Shown piece after piece: positions 61,795-64,000 of a stretch of 64,000 nucleotides of DNA. A program made the translations under genes and the position numbers. This DNA is from Luteimonas saliphila (GTDB lineage: Bacteria > Pseudomonadota > Gammaproteobacteria > Xanthomonadales > Xanthomonadaceae): NCBI RefSeq assembly GCF_016774335.1, contig NZ_JAETWA010000045.1:1-64000 (forward strand), given 5' to 3'. Every line of letters begins with the position of its first letter. Position 1 is the stretch's first letter. The notes below the pieces were generated by a model. That model made no database searches and had not been told where the DNA came from. It saw only the letters and a list, made by a program, of their open reading frames with translations.

Positions 61795-62601
61795 GTGCCC
61801 CGTTACGCGATAGGCGTCGAGTACGACGGCTCCGAATTCCGCGGCTGGCAGCGACTGACGCAAGCGGACGCGGTCGACGACCGGACCGTCCAGGGCGTGC
61901 TCGAGGCCGCGCTGTCCTCGGTCGCCGATGCGCCGGTGAAGACGGTCTGCGCCGGCCGCACCGATGCCGGCGTGCACGCGCAGTGCCAGGTCGCCCATTT
62001 CGACAGCGGCGCCATGCGCGATCCGCGCGCCTGGACGCTCGGCACCACCACGCGCCTGCCGCCCTCGGTCAGCTTGGTCTGGTGCCGACCGGTGGCGGAC
62101 GGGTTCAACGCGCGTTTTTCCGCGGTGGCGCGCCGCTACCGCTACCGCGTCCTCAACCGGCCGGTGCGGCCGGCGCTCGCGCGCCAGTGGCTGTCCTGGC
62201 ACTGGCGCCCGCTCGACGCCGACGCGATGCACCGCGCCGCCCAGGCGCTGCTGGGCGAGCACGACTTCGGCGCGTTCCGTTCCGCAGAGTGCGAGGCGAC
62301 GCACGCGCGGCGGGACCTGCAGCGGATCACGGTGGCCCGCGAAGGGGAGGTCGTCGTCATCGACGTGCAGGCGAATGCGTTCCTGCACCACATGGTGCGC
62401 AACATCGTCGGCTCGCTGCTCGAGGTCGGCGCCGGCGCGCGGCCGGAAGCGTGGATCGCGGACCTGCTGGCGACGCGGGACCGCACGCGCGCAGGCCCGA
62501 CCGCGCCGGCGGCGGGGCTGGTGTTCGTCGGTCCCCTCTACCCCCCGATATGGTCGTTACCGGCCAACGTGCAGGAGTGCACGGAGGCCCCTGTCGGCTA
62601 G
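61795..62601 (+). CDS. truA: tRNA pseudouridine(38-40) synthase
   Basis: Makes pseudouridine at positions 38-40 of the anticodon arm. The 268-residue product starts at GTG 61795 ([12 protein letters not shown]). The catalytic Asp is in [18 protein letters not shown] (about residue 55). [11 protein letters not shown] and [19 protein letters not shown] (motif III) complete the family set. It begins 5 bp after the fimV stop, so it is translated from the same mRNA; the asd-fimV-truA order is conserved. The C-terminal extension [14 protein letters not shown] after GPLYPP is not a family feature and may be a local addition. Confidence 0.96.
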   Translation: MPRYAIGVEYDGSEFRGWQRLTQADAVDDRTVQGVLEAALSSVADAPVKTVCAGRTDAGVHAQCQVAHFDSGAMRDPRAWTLGTTTRLPPSVSLVWCRPVADGFNARFSAVARRYRYRVLNRPVRPALARQWLSWHWRPLDADAMHRAAQALLGEHDFGAFRSAECEATHARRDLQRITVAREGEVVVIDVQANAFLHHMVRNIVGSLLEVGAGARPEAWIADLLATRDRTRAGPTAPAAGLVFVGPLYPPIWSLPANVQECTEAPVG

Positions 62602-62764
62602 CTGCCGTCGTGTTTCCACGGCCGGGTGGACCTGGAAGGCATTCCAGGCGCATATCGCCGGTAGCGTCCCGATGCCCGCACCTGGGACTCCCGTCGTGGG
62701 GCTGCGTGCCGCCGCCCTGCCATTCGGCATCGCGGCGGCCAAGGCGTCGCCCGGGAGAATGCCG

Positions 62765-63766
62765 TCAATACGACCGGCACTGCCGGAAACGCACGTTCGC
62801 GGCGCTTTCGGGCGGCGGGGTGAGCTGGATGCGCGAGGACGCGAGGTCGTCGTAGCGTTCCATCAGCGGACAGATGCGGGTGAAGGCATCGCCGTCGATC
62901 GACGAGAGCATGACCTGCAGGGTCGATTCGGTGGACCAGACCGCGCGGTCGACGTCGGGCAGGGTGGAGATCGCGGCGGCGACGTCGGCACGCTGCTGTT
63001 CGATGCTGACCAGGGCGTCGACCGCTGCATCGGCTGGTGCGTCCGCAGTGGGAGGGGCGGGCTCGCTGGCGGTCGGCGTCGGGGCGGGCGGGGCGGGGAG
63101 TGGTGCCGGTGCGGCAACGGATGGTGCCGCGACTCCCGCAGGCGCCGGCGCTTCCAGCTGGCGAGGCGCTGGCGCCGGGGTCGAGGGCGCCGGCAGCGCG
63201 AGCCAGGTCGCCACGCCAGCGAGCAACGCGAACAGCCACGAGGACAGCACGCGCTGGCGGGCGAGCGTCGCGGCCTTGGCGCGGATGCCGGCCAGTTGTT
63301 CGGCCGGCAGGAAATCGCGCAGTTGCGGCCACAGCGCGGGGCCGTCGAGCAGTTCGATGCGCTGCAGCGCTGCCACCGGGCGCGCGTCGTCGGTGATCCT
63401 GCCCTGGGTGAGCAGGAAGCCGCCGGCGGCACCCTTGAGTTCGATCGCGCGCGCCAGTTCGTTCACCGTCAACCGCCCGAGCACGAACGCACTGCCGTGC
63501 TTGCACGAGAGCAGCCAGTGTTCGCCGTTGCGCGCGAGCACGTAGTCGGTGTCGTCGGCGGCGTTGTCGCTGTCGACCAGGCGGCTGAATCCGCGGCGGG
63601 ACAGGGCGTCAAGCACCATGTGGATGAAGCTGCGCCAGGACACGCCGGACAGCGCGGCGATGCCCGCGCGCGTCTCGTCGCGCCGCATCTGCACCGTGCG
63701 GAAGTAGAACGTCGCGACGCCGCCGATCAGCAGAGTCACGCCGATCGCGATCAGCCAGTTGGACAT
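62765..63766 (-). CDS. Membrane protein with Mrr-like restriction-endonuclease fold
   Basis: A 333-residue protein: N-terminal membrane helix (NWLIAIGVTLLIGGVATFYF), a PD-(D/E)xK-type domain (residues about 45-160), a second helix (VLSSWLFALLAGVATWLALP), a proline/alanine-rich linker, and a C-terminal domain with one Cys pair region (ICPLMERYDDL; FRQCRSY). The nuclease core shows S-F-I-H-M-V-L-D-A-L-S-R-R-G-F-S and D-Y-V-L-A ... L-L-S-C-K-H-G; the catalytic position where Mrr proteins have Q or E before x-K is Ser here, so activity is doubtful. No methyltransferase is near. It probably is not a restriction system; function unknown. A TATGCT -10 lies about 30 bp upstream. Confidence 0.8.
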   Translation of the reverse strand: MSNWLIAIGVTLLIGGVATFYFRTVQMRRDETRAGIAALSGVSWRSFIHMVLDALSRRGFSRLVDSDNAADDTDYVLARNGEHWLLSCKHGSAFVLGRLTVNELARAIELKGAAGGFLLTQGRITDDARPVAALQRIELLDGPALWPQLRDFLPAEQLAGIRAKAATLARQRVLSSWLFALLAGVATWLALPAPSTPAPAPRQLEAPAPAGVAAPSVAAPAPLPAPPAPTPTASEPAPPTADAPADAAVDALVSIEQQRADVAAAISTLPDVDRAVWSTESTLQVMLSSIDGDAFTRICPLMERYDDLASSRIQLTPPPESAANVRFRQCRSY

Positions 63767-63978
63767 CGTTCGCCAGGGTTGCGGGGGGCGCAAAGCATAC
63801 CGGAATCGGGCACGACGTACGGTGGCCGGGGATGGTCCCACGGGCGCCGTTTCGCCTGTTCAGGCAAGGCGATTTGTCGGCGTGGGTCGGCGCAGTGGCG
63901 CCTTGGCGCGCTGTGCTCGAACCGGGGGCTCGTGGGCGCACCCAGGCGTCGGCGCGGGGAGCGCCGGCGCCGGGTCGG
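63767..63978. other. Intergenic region at the window end
   Basis: It carries the probable promoter of the Mrr-like gene (minus-strand TATGCT near 63796-63801) and otherwise GC-rich sequence with no motif or coding pattern that I can support. Confidence 0.5.
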
Positions 63979-64000
63979 TCAGGCCGGGGTCTTCTTCGAG
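63979..64000 (-). CDS. Possible 3' end of a gene running off the window
   Basis: On the minus strand the last bases can be read as ...S-K-K-T-P-A followed by TGA (63979-63981). A lysine-containing tail like this often ends real proteins, but only six codons are inside the window, so this is a suggestion only. Confidence 0.2.

Noticed and set aside
62765-63766. Restriction-modification or defence island
   Set aside because: Only one nuclease-like domain is present, membrane-bound and with a doubtful active site; there is no methyltransferase or other defence gene, and the neighbours are housekeeping genes.

Overview
The window is a high-GC gammaproteobacterial chromosome segment. Gene content and order point to the family Lysobacteraceae/Xanthomonadaceae (Lysobacter or Luteimonas-like). 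The clues are the gcvR-bcp block divergent from dapA-bamC, pcnB-folK-panB-panC followed by pgi, nnr-tsaE-amidase-mutL, aroC-asd-fimV-truA, and GTAG-type intergenic repeats. No rRNA, prophage, insertion sequence or CRISPR array is visible. Genus and species cannot be fixed from the sequence alone. All functions are read from motifs and gene order without database searches.

Layout. 0.4-14 kb: M3 peptidase, secreted amidohydrolase plus glutathione peroxidase, universal stress protein, ferredoxin-NADP reductase, DUF488 protein, ABC exporter, PhoH-type ATPase, bcp/gcvR, dapA/bamC and a 7Fe ferredoxin. 14.1-14.8 kb: a gene-free stretch with two large palindromic elements, ending at a tRNA-Glu(CTC). 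15-20.2 kb: pcnB-folK-panB-panC, then pgi; panD is not at this locus. 20.4-29 kb: queG divergent from nnr-tsaE-amidase-mutL, then a DUF1684 lipoprotein and a TraB/GumN protein. 29-41 kb: rnfB-like ferredoxin and metG on the minus strand, mrp and dcd on the plus strand. Between metG and mrp, which are neighbours in many gammaproteobacteria, lie a DUF2147 protein, an S9 peptidase, a TonB-dependent receptor and a TPR-sulfotransferase. 41-47 kb: an eight-gene minus-strand operon for pyroglutamyl-peptide use (DLH-HIT-pxpB-pxpC-pxpA-DUF969-DUF979-pcp) with start and stop codons overlapping at nearly every junction. 47-55.3 kb: rimO, a small membrane protein, greB, an NlpE-like lipoprotein, a HerA-like ATPase, a lytic transglycosylase, psd and sco. 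Between the transglycosylase and psd is an exact three-copy tandem array of a 225-bp unit that contains the 3' ends of both genes. 55.5-64 kb: prmB-aroC-hydroxyacid dehydrogenase-asd-fimV-truA, and a membrane protein with an Mrr-like nuclease fold.

The best leads for something new are: (i) DUF969/DUF979 as a split permease for 5-oxoproline, coupled to the peptidase that releases it and the oxoprolinase that consumes it; (ii) the TonB receptor/S9 peptidase/TPR-sulfotransferase module inserted between metG and mrp; (iii) a 23-bp intergenic region between queG and nnr with overlapping -10 elements that predicts leaderless mRNAs on both strands, with similar spacing at mutL, fimV and panB; (iv) the 225-bp triplication; (v) GTAG repeats that supply, or would supply, a gene's stop codon; and (vi) multi-hairpin palindromic elements.
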